Positions 20,309 to 31,379 of a DNA stretch of 64,000 nt are shown piece after piece. Made by a program: the position numbers and the translations under genes. Every line of letters begins with the position of its first letter. Position 1 is the first letter of the stretch. The notes under the pieces were generated by a model. The model searched no databases. It was not told the DNA's origin and worked only from the letters and a program-made list of their open reading frames with translations. Origin of the DNA: Undaria pinnatifida (lineage: Eukaryota; Sar; Phaeophyceae; Laminariales; Alariaceae); the NCBI GenBank assembly GCA_012845835.1, contig JABAKD010000015.1, positions 3,334,609 to 3,398,608 on the forward strand. Reading direction: 5' to 3'.

Positions 20309-20545
20309 AATATAAAAATTAAAATACACTCCAGCTGTGAGATCGAATATTTTGTCGAAACTCGTCTTTGCAAATATACTATAAAAAATGAAAATACACT
20401 CGAGCTGTGAGATCAAAGATTTCGTCGAAACTCATCTTTGCAAGCTGTGTGATACTCCGATCGCGCGTATTACGGGTTGTGTATCCTCATTAAGGATATA
20501 GGTCGGCGACTCCCCTTACAACTACAGTGTAGCTATATACCTCAG
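20309..20545 (-). repeat. R4 copy, with duplicated 3' end
   Basis: On the minus strand the copy ends with the tail twice: CTCACAGCTNGAGTGTATTTT appears once at about 20,330 and again at about 20,400. Upstream blocks GATCGGAGTATCACACAGC, GTCGCCGACCTATATCC and AGCTACACTGTAGTTG are present. The front half of R4 is missing. Confidence 0.75.
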
Positions 20546-21000
20546 CGGGAAGAGGACAAATACGACGCCTCAATACGTACCTGTGACGTACGTAGTACGC
20601 AAATGCGAGGAAAGGCTAAGGCAGATATGCCATAGCGGTAAGAAACCAAATACGAAAGAAGCACCTATGGCGTACGTAGTGTAGAAACCAGGGGAAAGGT
20701 CAAGAGGCTAACATGTCACAGCGGTTTCGCGGGCAGCGAAAGTAAAAGGTAAGCTGAACCGACGGAGAGCAAACGAAAGCACGGCAGGTTTGCGGCCAAG
20801 TTACGAAAACGGGGCAGGCTAAACCGGTGGGACCACGAAAACGGAACCAACCATCACAAAGTTTAGCCTGATTGCGAAAATGGGGCGAACTAAACCAGTG
20901 GCTTGAAGGCCAGAGTAGCACACGGACACAGCCACGCATATATACGGGTTGGTCAAACGTTGGACAAACCGAAAGTCAAGGCAAAGACGAAGCACCTTTA
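20546..21000. other. unassigned sequence
   Basis: No feature is supported here. Confidence 0.35.
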
Positions 21001-21714
21001 AACTAACTGGACAACAACCCAAATCCGAAAGAGAAAATCGATAATTCAATGCGCCAAACTAATATGTATATCCTAAGAAGAAACTCAAGAGGGAGCTCAA
21101 GAAGCATGGTTAGGGGGAAGGGCAACAAGACAAAAGAGTAAGTGCGACTAAGCGCGACAATAGGCGGACTGCGAAACTCCCTGACGCGTGGCGTTGCAGA
21201 CACGCCGATCCAAAGGTGGTTTTCCGCGGAGGTGTGGAGTAGACACACCGTAGGCTGGTCCTGGAGCCGGACGATGTAGGAGCTTGAAGAAAAATCAGAT
21301 GAAGCGCGGCCGGTGGTCGTCCCTAAGTCTGCGGCAGCGCTCCGATCGCGAGACGGTGACGTCGTGGTGTCCACGGAAGATGTGGTAGGAGCGCTGGAGA
21401 CGGATGATGCTCCAGTATAATGCGCTGAAGAACTCCGAGCACGAACCAGTGAGGGCGGGGTGTTTGAGATGTAGTAAGAGCTCAGTGACGGAACAAGACG
21501 AGAATGTAATGGCCCAATATGTGCGTGTTCCGCAGCGTTCATGTAGACGCAATCTTTGACGCTGTAGTAGTCCTTTAAAGTGGGCCAGTGGAGATGCCCG
21601 CGGTACTCGTGGCGATGGAGTTAGATTCTTCGGCGGCGAGGATGACAGCGTGGATACTGGAATAGACCGTATAAAAGACCCGAAGCAGCCGACGATGGCG
21701 GTAACGCTGGGGGC

Positions 21715-22025
21715 GGTTGGTAGCGGACTGAAGGAGCAGGCCTACCGGCGCGATGGCTGCAGGAGTTGGCGAAATATGTCCCAGCTGGTCGGCGCTGACG
21801 GTGGCGATGACGCCGGAGTTTGTGGTAGTGGCCAGGAAGAGGGCGCCTGCCGCTGGTATCGGTTTGAAGAGGCAGGCCCATTGGCGCGATGGCGGATGAA
21901 ATCCTTGAAAAGAATGCAAGATGGTCGGAGCCGATGGTGGCGACGACGCCGGGGCCGTTGGTAATGACCAGAAAGAAACCAGGGTGTCTTGCCGTTGGTA
22001 GTAGCTTGAAGGGGCAAAACATCGA
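21715..22025. repeat. tandem repeat, period about 137 bp, 2.3 units
   Basis: Successive units start at CGGTTGGTAGCGGACTGAAG, CTGGTATCGGTTTGAAGAGG and CGTTGGTAGTAGCTTGAAGG. They share GGCGCGATGGC, a TCGG-x-GC box, GGTGGCGA-GACGCCGG and the GTAGTGGCCAGGA/GTAATGACCAGAA box. The third unit is truncated. Confidence 0.7.
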
Positions 22026-22029
22026 AAGT

Positions 22030-22775
22030 GGTGGTCTCGTAAAACCGAGGTGGAGCTCAGGTGAAAGGTGGAGCTCTGGTCGCGAGGCTCGAGTGACGAA
22101 TAAGCTCTGGCGAAGGTGCAGCTTCGGAGCTCTGGTCGGGAAAATCATGCAAAAGGTGGGGTTCTGATAACGGTGGACCTCTGGGTCACGGAGTTCAGGT
22201 GATGACAAACCTCTGGTGAAGGAGGAGCTCTGGTTGCGAAGCCCAGGTGACGACGAAGCTCTGGTGAAGATGGAGCTCTGAAGAAGGTGGATCTCTGGTC
22301 GCGAAGCTCGGGTGACGACGAAACTCTGGTAAAAGGTGCAGCTTTGTAGAAGGTAGGGCTCTGGTTGCGAAGCTTAGGTGACGACGAAGCTCTGGTGAGC
22401 ATGGAGTTCTGGTTGCAAAGCACAGGTGGCGGTGAAAACTCTGGTGAAAGGTGGAGCTCTTCAGAAGGTGGAACTCTGGTCGCGAAACTCTGGTGACGAC
22501 GAAGCTCTGGTAAAAAGGATGCTCTGGAGGAGGTGGATATCTGGTCGCGAAGCTCGGGTGACGACGAAACTTTGGTAAAAGGTGCAGGTCTGTAGACGGT
22601 GGAGCTCTGGTCGTGAAACTTTGGTGACGAGAAAGCTCTGGTGAAGATGGAGCTCTGGTCGCAAAGCTCAGGTGGCGACGAAACTCTGGTGAAAGGTGGA
22701 GCTCTTCAGAAGGTGGAACTCTGGTCGCGAAGCTCAGGTGGAGACGTAGCTCTGGTCGCGGTGTTCGCGCGGCAG
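22030..22775. repeat. minisatellite with variable units
   Basis: About a dozen units of 45-70 bp are built from GGTGGAGCTCTGGTCGCGAA, GCTCAGGTGACGACGAA and GCTCTGGTGAA. On the minus strand this gives a repeating SSPELRDQSST-type peptide in several short frames. Stops between them and the irregular unit length argue against a protein-coding array. Confidence 0.85.
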
Positions 22776-25700
22776 TTGGGCGGTTCGACTATCTTGGAGG
22801 TGCAGCCACAGGTACTGGCGAGAAAACCCGTAGCCAGAAGGGTGGTCCACGGTTTCCAGCGGCGGTGGTAGAAGGATGACGGCTCTGGAAAAACAATGGT
22901 CTGACGAAGGATGAGGAAGGGTAAAAGGAATGCGCCAACGTCGGGCACTGGGGGGAACGAGGGACGGCCTAAGCGCCGATCCAGGAGGAGCACCAGTGTC
23001 CGCGGCGCCGTTCTCTGAGCTGAAAAGCAAACTGGAGGCGATTTCGTGGGCCGAAATAGACCCGACGAAGGTTTTGGAGTAGAGAAGGGGTCGATGGTGT
23101 CTTGGTATGGTCCGCAACGGTGAGTATTGAAAAGTATCTTCAGCGAAAGGTGGTGGTGCATGGGGTAGGAGGGAGGGGGGAGTTGAGTCCACATAAGTCA
23201 AAGCCTAGCATGGGAGGTGCGAGGTTTGGGCGTAGGTGGATGGGGGCGGATGTTGATGGTGGGTCAGAATGGAGGGAGAACAATCCCACCCAAAACGATA
23301 CCCGGGATGGAATGCTGGCGTTACTCTTTGTCGGCAACGAAGAGGCTGTGGCATGGCTCGTTTTGTGACTTAAAATGTCCCATACATACCGGGCTCGGGA
23401 GGTCCAAGAGGCCAAACAAAACAATTAACAACCTCGGAAAAAGGAGAGCGGTGGAATGGTAGAGGTGGGGCGGAGAGAGGAGCAAGGGCACCCAAACCAA
23501 TATTCGGTTCGAAGCACTCATGCCCGGAAAATAAAATCAACTCCAACTCAGAAGATTGGAGCGGCGGGACATGATGGTGGTTAGGAAGGGAAGGGGGAAT
23601 GAGCCTACCCAAGCCGATGCCCAGCTATGACAGGTGGTAACGGGAAAGGAACTAGACCACATGCTCAGATGGTAAACCTATAGAAATGTTAGGGTAGGGG
23701 GGGTGGCGTTAGTGGCGTCACAGACGTGCCTTCAGCGACGGATAGGGGATGCCAAGGTTCAGGTGAGAAGCCAACAGGGTTGTTGAGGCAAAAGGGGGTG
23801 GCGATATTGGCGTCGCAGACGTGCCGTCAGGCACGGATGGGGATTCGGGGCCGTTGCGTTGGCGAGGGACTGTTTTGTGTGCACAGGCAACGGAAAAAAA
23901 AACAGTCGGTCGTTGGATTAGAAAGGCCCGTACCACAAGAAACAACAACACTGGGGAATAGCACGCCGTGGTGACCAACCAAAGTGGGTATATGAAAGGC
24001 GGTGTAGACGGAATCATTGGCATGCGAGCGCCGGTGAACCGTGGTTGGGAAGATCGTCCGTGGTTGTGTCGTCAAGGAAGGCTGGAGGGCCGTTGGTGGT
24101 TTGGGTCCGGCTAATGGGGGGGCAGCTAAAGAGCTGGTTCGGGAGCGATAATCAGCGAATTCGCTGTTGTTTTGAATACGGAAGGGTCGTCGTTGGCCTG
24201 GGTCCGTTGGTGGAAAAACTGAAAGGGACGCTAGGGAATGTGTCATAAGTGGTCCGGTTAGGACGGGGTGGCTTGGGCCATGGTAGCTGCAAAAAAGGTG
24301 GTAAGGGCTCGAACGTTTGTCGAAAGGAGGAGTGAGAAAGAGGACGCTTGCTATCTCCAGATGGCCGGCGTGTGTCCGGGGAGCAGTCGCTGTTTCCCAA
24401 TGGTCGGCATCGTCGAAGTAGGCGAGGAGGGGAGCGGATGGTGTCTCCCAGGCTTTGGGGTCGCCAGGAGGGCGTTGAAAGAGGGGGAGGGGGTTTATCC
24501 TGGAGGCCCGGGAAAGACGGGGGCCGGTATCGAGGACAGATCCGTGACGTTGTCGCGGAGGCCAACCCAACCGCATGGAGGGGGTGACTGCTATCCCCGA
24601 GCCCGTAGGAAACATTCCTGGCGCTGATCGTCGGGGAAAAAGACGGGACCCGAGCACAGTCGCTCTGTTTGTCGCGTGTGGCCAGAAGCGTGCAGGTGGT
24701 AGGCTGTGGTTTCGGCGATATCGGCGAGACCGGAACAAGGCGGGTTTGGTAAAAGTCGGGGTGGACAAGGGCAAGGAGGAGTCGGCAGGTGCGCCTTGGC
24801 GGCAATGAGAGAGGTCGGGACAGAGGTGCTCCGTGAAAACCGGTCGCTTTGGTGGGGGCGTCGCGACAGAGTTGTTCTGTCGAGTTGGGCAGGGGCCGGG
24901 ACGAGGTCGGTAGTTGGTGGGTTTGGTGAAAAATGCCGAGGCCGAAAGGGGATGGCTCGTTTGCAATGCGGCGGGTTAGGGGGGCATAGCGTCTGTCAAT
25001 CGAGTAAAGCCATTGTTGATTCCGCCTATCGATGGATTTGCCAGTCGCGGTTGTACCGTCGCCGAAGCTAGATATGGGAAATGGAAGGGCGGTGTGGTGG
25101 GGTGTCGAGGGTCGTTGGGTGGTGGTACGCGATTATATTCCGGTGCTTGTAGGTCTCAAAACCATTGTCCCAGGCAGGTACTAGAGGAGGATATCCGGCG
25201 TTTGTCCGCCTCGGACGTCCATGACTGGTCGTAGGGACGGTTCCGATACTTGGCCGAACCTGGGTGAGATGCGTGGTCGTGGTGTCGCTCAAAACTGCAG
25301 TCTCGGCCGATGTCGGAAACTGCTGCACACGATGATAGCAAAAAACCGCAGGAGAATAATCCAAAGAGTGGCGCTGCTAAGAAGGTTGGAACATCCTAGA
25401 AAAAGGTAGCTAGGTGTAGGCTGGCTGAGGTGAGCTGCCAAGCGGTGGTCAGTTGCGGCTGTATCTGGGACTGTTGCGTGGTGACGGCCACGGTGCAGCT
25501 GGCCGATCTAAAGAAGAGAGCCGGCTGGATCCACGTGATCGTAAAAGGAGTCTCGGTATAGTATCACCAAGGCCCTGGGAGGGTCTCTGTGGGTGGCGTT
25601 TGAGGAGCGGGACGAAGATACCCTGGGGCTGCTGTCTACAAGCGTTGGATGATCAGGATATAACTCGCTTGGAAATGCTGTGTCCGTGGTCCGTGTATAC

Positions 25701-26159
25701 GCAATGCACGAGGTTTTCGAGGAAGACGGGCAGGGGGCTCAAGGCATATCCCGGTCAGCTATCATTGAGAGCCTTCCGTCTTTAGCACGGGACTGTCCCT
25801 CGATCTCAGAGGCAGGGATGTTGTCAACACCGTGGCAGTGACCGAGCACTCGTCGTTCGCGGGCCTACCGCTGGCACTTGAAAATGACGAACGTCCTGGG
25901 GCGAGCGCGAGCGGAGACGCCAATAAATAGGCGAGGCGGTCTCGGGGTGCGATGGCCCGGAATGTGCAGCAGAATTTTCGTGCTGTAGGCCAGAATCGCT
26001 GGTGGCCGTAGTCTTCAGCAAGTAGAGTTGTTCATCGGTGGAAGACGTGGAGTGGAACATCCTGGTTGGGCTCGGTGTCTTGGCCTCCTCGCACCCACAC
26101 CTTGGAACAATCGCTAGAACAAGAGGATCAGTCTTGGACAAGCAATTCGCATATATGGG

Positions 26160-26228
26160 ACTAGGCGTGAGGGGGTGGGGGGGATGGTGGGGTGGGGGGG
26201 TGGGGGGAGGCGGGGGGGGGGGGGCGTG
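26160..26228 (+). repeat. G-tract, potential G-quadruplex
   Basis: Nearly 70 bases contain repeated runs of 4-12 G separated by T or A. Plus-strand quadruplex formation is plausible. Confidence 0.75.
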
Positions 26229-28934
26229 AAGCTAGTCCTTTGAAAGGTGATGCAGGACCCTCGTCGCGCAAATAGGTGGCCTGACGCTGTTGGTGCTGTA
26301 TCGATATGATAAGCTTGTAGCGTCCAAGGTTTCGTGCCGTAGTAGATGTCCGACCACCCTGTCGATGTCGACGCTGTCGTCGTTGTCGAAGCAGTTTCCT
26401 GAGGAGGAAAGCCGATCACGGCGCTTTCGTCCCAAAAATAGTTGCCACGGCAGTTGTAACAAGCGGCACTTGATGTCATGGTTTATGCCGGGTGATGACA
26501 GCTGGTTTGCGACCTGAACGTTTCCGCGTATACCGAAAGGAAAAGCATAAAAATTCCCGAAGATCAACGGAGTTGTACTCAATGGCCAGGTGATCGAGTA
26601 CGATGCTCGTCGCAGATGGTTTGGGATGCAGATGCAGGCACCGTGGGCGTCACAATTTGAGGTAGTCGCGAATGCCGTCCCGGCCACTACAAGTAGAATG
26701 GCGTCTTCACAGTTGGGTGACTTTGCTGTCGCTTTTTCTGCGGTATGTATAGGTGATGTAGATGGTAGGCGGAGAAGAACGATGGTATAAGTGGTAGTCG
26801 GAGAAGAACAGTTTGTCTTGACCCCAGCGTAGGTGATGCGGGGGGGTGCGTGCGGCACTTTTGGGGGGTGGTTGCGGTCGGTGCGAGCGGCAGTGTTTAC
26901 GCCGTGAGATCACGGGTGATGGGCGCTGGGCTTGGGGCATGTAGGGCAATTAGGCAATATAGTTGGTGGGCGGTTCTTTGGCCGTTTTGACAACTGTAGT
27001 AGCGGCGGGAGGGAATTGTACTTCATGGAAATATACGGCTCAGTTGGTGGTGTAGAAAGGCGGCGGTCGCAGCAGGTGAATTAGTTGGCGACTCGATGAT
27101 CGTTTGACCAAGTGCATCAGCGGTGGAAGTGGATCGGAATTTCAAACAAGGAAGAGAACCCGAACACGCAAGCGGAGTGTCTAAGAATGCCGACATGAGT
27201 CGTAGTTGGGTAGGCGCGACGTGGCCACTAGCCCAAAAAATATTATACCGCATACACGGGTGTCTTTGGGTGCCGCCCGGTCGAGCCCGTGAGCGTGCCG
27301 TGTGCAGCTATGTGGAGAGCCAGCAAACAACAGCAGGGGCGATTGGGCGCAGAGGGTTGAGCGCAGTGGTGGTGGGCGGGCGATTTTCAACCGCTGTGGT
27401 AGTGATTAGACGCAGGCTGCATAGGGTGGGCTACTATGGAAGCCGGGAATGGGATGTGAGCGGTGACGTGTCGGTTGGGACGGTAGTCGTGGCCCATATA
27501 GCGGGGGGTGGGGGTTTATGCAAGAAGTGGGCAAACCCGAGTAAACGAGCTGGTGGGGCAGGTCCTACAAAGGGCTGTAGTCGCGGTGGCATACTATGTG
27601 GTAACCATCGCGGCACACTAGTCTCATGGATGCCGTTGCGGTGACATACTCTGTGCCATAGTCGCGGCACTTGCGAAGTCGTTGCAATCCCCTACGGGAA
27701 ACAAATTAAACATATTGCCCTCAGGTGCTAAAACAAATCACGGTCGCACCAGGTGGGTGTCACTCGTAGAGGTATCCGTGCTCCTAGCCTCGGCGTGTAA
27801 GGTGGCCGTACCAAATGTCGAGGGATACGGTTAGAGTGAATGAGTCTGGGTCAGTGGTGGCGGTGGAAATACCGTCAACAAACCCGGCCGCAAAAAGGCG
27901 CTCCGGGAATTGCTTTGATTTTATTTCACGGAATGAAAACGTCCTTCATCGTAACTGTACCACCCATGGCTCAGCAGGCGAAGAACGCGAAGCATGCTGC
28001 TCAACGTGAGGGTTGGGGGGGGTGGTCCGGGAGTTATCGCGAGGGTTAGGGAGGGGGGTCCATGTTCGTCCGCGTTTCACCCCGAAGGTTGGGAGGGGGT
28101 CCATGTTTGTTCGGGACGGATAGACAAGGAGATTTGGTATCGTACGCACCGGAGTGGAGAGGTAGGATACAGTACGAGTAATGTTTAAACGTCCCCAAAG
28201 AGGCCGGAAGGTGATGGAAGATGGTAAATATTCCCGGGGGAGGAGCGTGGACTCCCGAGATGGTTGTAGCCACCGAATGTGCAGTCGAAAACAAATCAAA
28301 CGTTTCGACACGGATAGTATGCGTACCTCTTGTACCCGTCGATAGCCTAAATTATATTGGAGGTTTTCCAGGAGTCCGGAACCTGAAAATGTCGGCGTAC
28401 CTCTAGCGTTTACTGGTTTAATTACCAGGTCGGTTCCGTGTAACACGCGGGATATATTCGTGGAATAGTGAGGTAGATGGCACTCCGGACGCAACACACT
28501 CGCAGTGCTATTTTACTCAACAGAATTTACTCAAGCATGATCCTAATACAGTTTTCGTCTTTCCAACGCTGCATCAGGTCGGGGGTGCATAGCAGCAAAT
28601 TTCGGAAGCCTTACAAGAATGGCTCAAAAACGCCTGGGGTATCAAGCGTACAGTCGAGGCTCTTCGCAGGTTGAGTCTTCCACCAACGCAGAGGTTTCCA
28701 AATAGAACAGTGAGCCAGAGACGATTATAATAACTTTAAAGAGCATATTGCCGATATTATATATCGGGACTAATACTACTGAGCGTGACGATGAGTATAT
28801 GGCAGCGGAGTGTTTTGCGGCGGCTTTAGTACATAATTATTGGCAGCCGAGAGAGCACTGAGGGTGCTCACAGAGGTAGCGACTCGGCCAGGCGTGACGT
28901 TGGCGGAGAAAATTGAAGCAACAAAGAGTCCTGA

Positions 28935-28993
28935 AGTGAAGCAGCAGAAGCTGCGGCCGCTGCATCAGCCGGACAGCAGCAGCAACAGCTTCG
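28935..28993 (-). repeat. CAG/CTG imperfect microsatellite
   Basis: GCAGCAGAAGCTGCGGCCGCTGC is followed by CAGCAGCAGCAACAGC. A similar tract lies at 29,225-29,272. Confidence 0.7.
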
Positions 28994-29470
28994 AGGCTTT
29001 GGGCGGCGACACGTAGTTTGGGTGCAGAGGCGATGTGGGCAACGTAGAATGGTAGGCGAGGTTGGGCCAGAATGGGGCATCAAGTCACCCATTCGACCCG
29101 GGGAAATCGAAAGGGGTTACGATTATGCTGATTCTCCGAGACGGTTGGCAGGGTACGGCGGTTGGGGAGATGGGTATGAAGTAAAGGGGGCATGACGAGG
29201 AAACCGAGGAGGAGCAGGTAGGTTACAGCAGCTGCGACGGCAGCAGCAACAGCAGCAACAGCAGAAGCAAAAGGCTGGATGGGAGATGCGACGGAACATC
29301 ATCGTTCCCCTTTGCCTGTGGTAACGACTTCACGGGCACTCCTCCGCTCCGGCATGACATGTTCGACTGTGGCATTTTGCTTGAAAATTGAATACCTTCT
29401 GGTATGTATGGGTAGTGGTGGATTGGGGATTGTATTGGTTTTGTGCTTCCCTATAATGCATGCTTATATT

Positions 29471-29915
29471 TGACGTTGTCCTTGCGCAGGTTGTCTTCCG
29501 GAGTGCAGAATCATGAGGGTTTGTGTGTGATGTCATTCTTCTGTTGGAAGGCATGTGTCTCCGTATGGCACATGCAAGTATTTGACGTTGTCCTTGCGCA
29601 GGTTGTCTTCCGGAGTGCAGAATCATGAGGGTTTGTGTGTGATGTCATTCTTCTGTTGGAAGGCATGTGTCTCCGTATGGCACATGCAAGTATTTGACGT
29701 TGTCCTTGCGCAGGTTTTCTTCCGGAGTGCAGAATCATGAGGGTTTGTGTGTGATGTCATTCTTCTGTTGGAAGGCATGTGTCTCCGTATGGCACATGCA
29801 AGTATTTGACGTTTGTGCTTTTGCGCAGGTAGTCTTGCTGTGTGCAAAACCACGAGGGGAGGTGTGATATCATGCTTCTCCTCGTAGGCATGTGTACTCG
29901 GTATGATAGAGCAGA
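29471..29915 (+). repeat. 112-bp tandem repeat, 3 near-identical units plus a degenerate fourth
   Basis: Unit starts (TGACGTT) are at 29,471, 29,583, 29,695 and 29,807. Units 1 and 2 appear identical, and unit 3 differs by a G-to-T at the GGTTGTC/GGTTTTC box. The fourth is diverged. The period of 112 is not a multiple of three, so no reading frame spans the array. The short frames on both strands are therefore accidental. Confidence 0.9.
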
Positions 29916-30136
29916 ATCACGGTGTCGTATATGTCTATGTAACGATTTAGCGCTTTGTCTAACCGTTTGTCGATTTGACCTGGAAGTATGCCATGAAAAA
30001 CTGCTGTGCGTAGTTTTGGCTGATCCTGTGCTCTTTTCATGGCGAGATGAAATTGAGGACGTAAGGGTGCTGGCGCCTTAGTCGCACACAATATGTATCA
30101 CTGCCTATTTACGTTGTTGGTTGGCTATTTGGAAAA

Positions 30137-30694
30137 CCTGTGCCCGCGCGAGTACAATCAACCCCTCCCCCCGTACTCGACACACTTCACTGGCCGCAGC
30201 GGACGCCGAGTATGCAGTTACCCCATCCCTTCTGCTCCGCGAAAACGATGTATCCGACTAGATTCAGCCACCCATCGCGACACCTCGAATACGGGAAATC
30301 AACATCGCATGCCAGTCAAATCTGCAACCGGAAACAGTGCCCATGTCCACTGTCACGACAACAAATTCAGATTATATCATCCAGTCGTTCCCGTTAGCGA
30401 AATGCGATGTCAGCATGCTTTTACCGTTTTTCGCTGCGAGCAACTTAAAGATAGAATCCGAGTTTGTTGCCGTGACAGCAGGCATGGCCACTGATTCTGG
30501 TTTCACATTAGGCTGGGGTGAAAAAATTGAGTTTTTGGTTTTCGGGGAGTTGCGATGGATGGATGAATCTAGTTGGATGCATCGGTTGCGCCAAGCAGAA
30601 AAGGGGAGGAGCGACTGCATACTCGGCGTCCGCTCCGACCGATGAAATGTGCCGTGTACGGGCGGGAGGGGTGATGGTACTCTCGCGGGCACAG
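30137..30694. repeat. 558-bp foldback (long imperfect palindrome)
   Basis: The arm 30,137-30,385 is the diverged reverse complement of 30,450-30,694. Matching landmarks are CTGTGCCCGCG/CGCGGGCACAG at the outside, GCGGACGCCGAGTATGCAGT and ACTGCATACTCGGCGTCCGC next, GACTAGATTCAGCCACCCATC against GATGGATGAATCTAGT, and CTGTCACGACAACAAA against TTTGTTGCCGTGACAG near the loop. The loop is about 65 bases. A transcript would fold into a long hairpin. No target duplication was found. Confidence 0.8.
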
Positions 30695-31379
30695 AGATTG
30701 TCCGTCGTAGACTGGTCTAAAAAAAAATTATCTATGAGTTAGTGATGCGTTAGAGATACAAGCGAGCTAGTTGGATGTTGTTTGCCGAGCAGCGGGGGGT
30801 TCCATTTATACTCGACGTGCACAGCGACCGACGAATTCGTGACGTAAACGGCAACCGATAATATGTGTATGATAGGCTGAATAGGAAGATGTAGTCCGCT
30901 TTCATGGCAGGAGCGTGCCGAGTGTCACGCTTACTAGCCGGTTTGTGATTTACCGCGAGTCCTAGGGTGACTGACCCCACCGCGAACTGCCATGTTTCAC
31001 GACACGGCATGCGAGACAATTACGAGCAGATATAAAATGTGTGGTACGGTGTCTATCATTGATTGGCAAATGCTACTAGTGCCTGTATACGGAGAGAGGT
31101 TCTTCGAAGATTACGTCAGCCAACTCGAAGAGCGTATCCGAAAAGGTGATCAGTTTGGCTTCTACAAACATATAAAGGAGGTGGATGTGGAAGGGAAGAA
31201 AGAGGGGGTTTAACTCGCAGTACATCAAGGACATGGAAGATTGATTGCTGCGGGATAATGCCTCAATTCGGGAGCGATGGGTGAGGTGATTTCGTATAAT
31301 GCCCTACACCATGTCGCCCACCCTTGATTCGATAATTGTGGACGAGAATACGTAATAGCCCCCATGCAGACCACTGGAC

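Larger units (their letters stand above)
21001..29100. other. 8-kb G-rich strand-asymmetric block of degenerate tandem repeats
   Basis: The plus strand is strongly enriched in GG-rich, T- and C-poor sequence, and the block lacks any recognised gene. Sub-regions are clearly repetitive: about 137-bp units at 21,715-22,025, a minisatellite at 22,030-22,775, about 92-bp units at 23,699-23,842, two 33-bp units at 28,040-28,112, and CAG tracts near 29 kb. The many long minus-strand frames (up to 379 codons at 23,827-24,966) are Pro/Ser/Thr/Arg-rich in several overlapping frames. That is what C-rich, stop-poor DNA gives by chance. Confidence 0.5.

Noticed and set aside
21003-21542. 179-codon Ser-rich minus-strand frame
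   Set aside because: It lies at the edge of the degenerate G-rich block; the low-complexity Ser/Thr content is explained by composition.
22030-22775. CRISPR-like array
   Set aside because: Repeats are contiguous and variable in length without unique spacers, and the context is eukaryotic. It is a minisatellite.
23827-24966. 379-codon minus-strand open frame
   Set aside because: Overlapping long frames exist in other registers (e.g. 24,152-24,805). The product is Pro/Ser/Thr/Arg-rich without a domain, and the DNA is C-rich on that strand and so poor in stops. Nothing supports a gene.
26114-26479. CYNCRG sequence resembling a retroviral-type zinc knuckle (minus)
   Set aside because: The His and third Cys expected of a CCHC knuckle are absent, and no adjoining gag-like sequence could be read in any frame.
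28477-28720. Protein-like stretch with EWLKNAWGIKRTVEALRRL in one plus-strand frame
   Set aside because: It is a short helix-turn-helix-like impression only; stops lie close on both sides and no family could be named.
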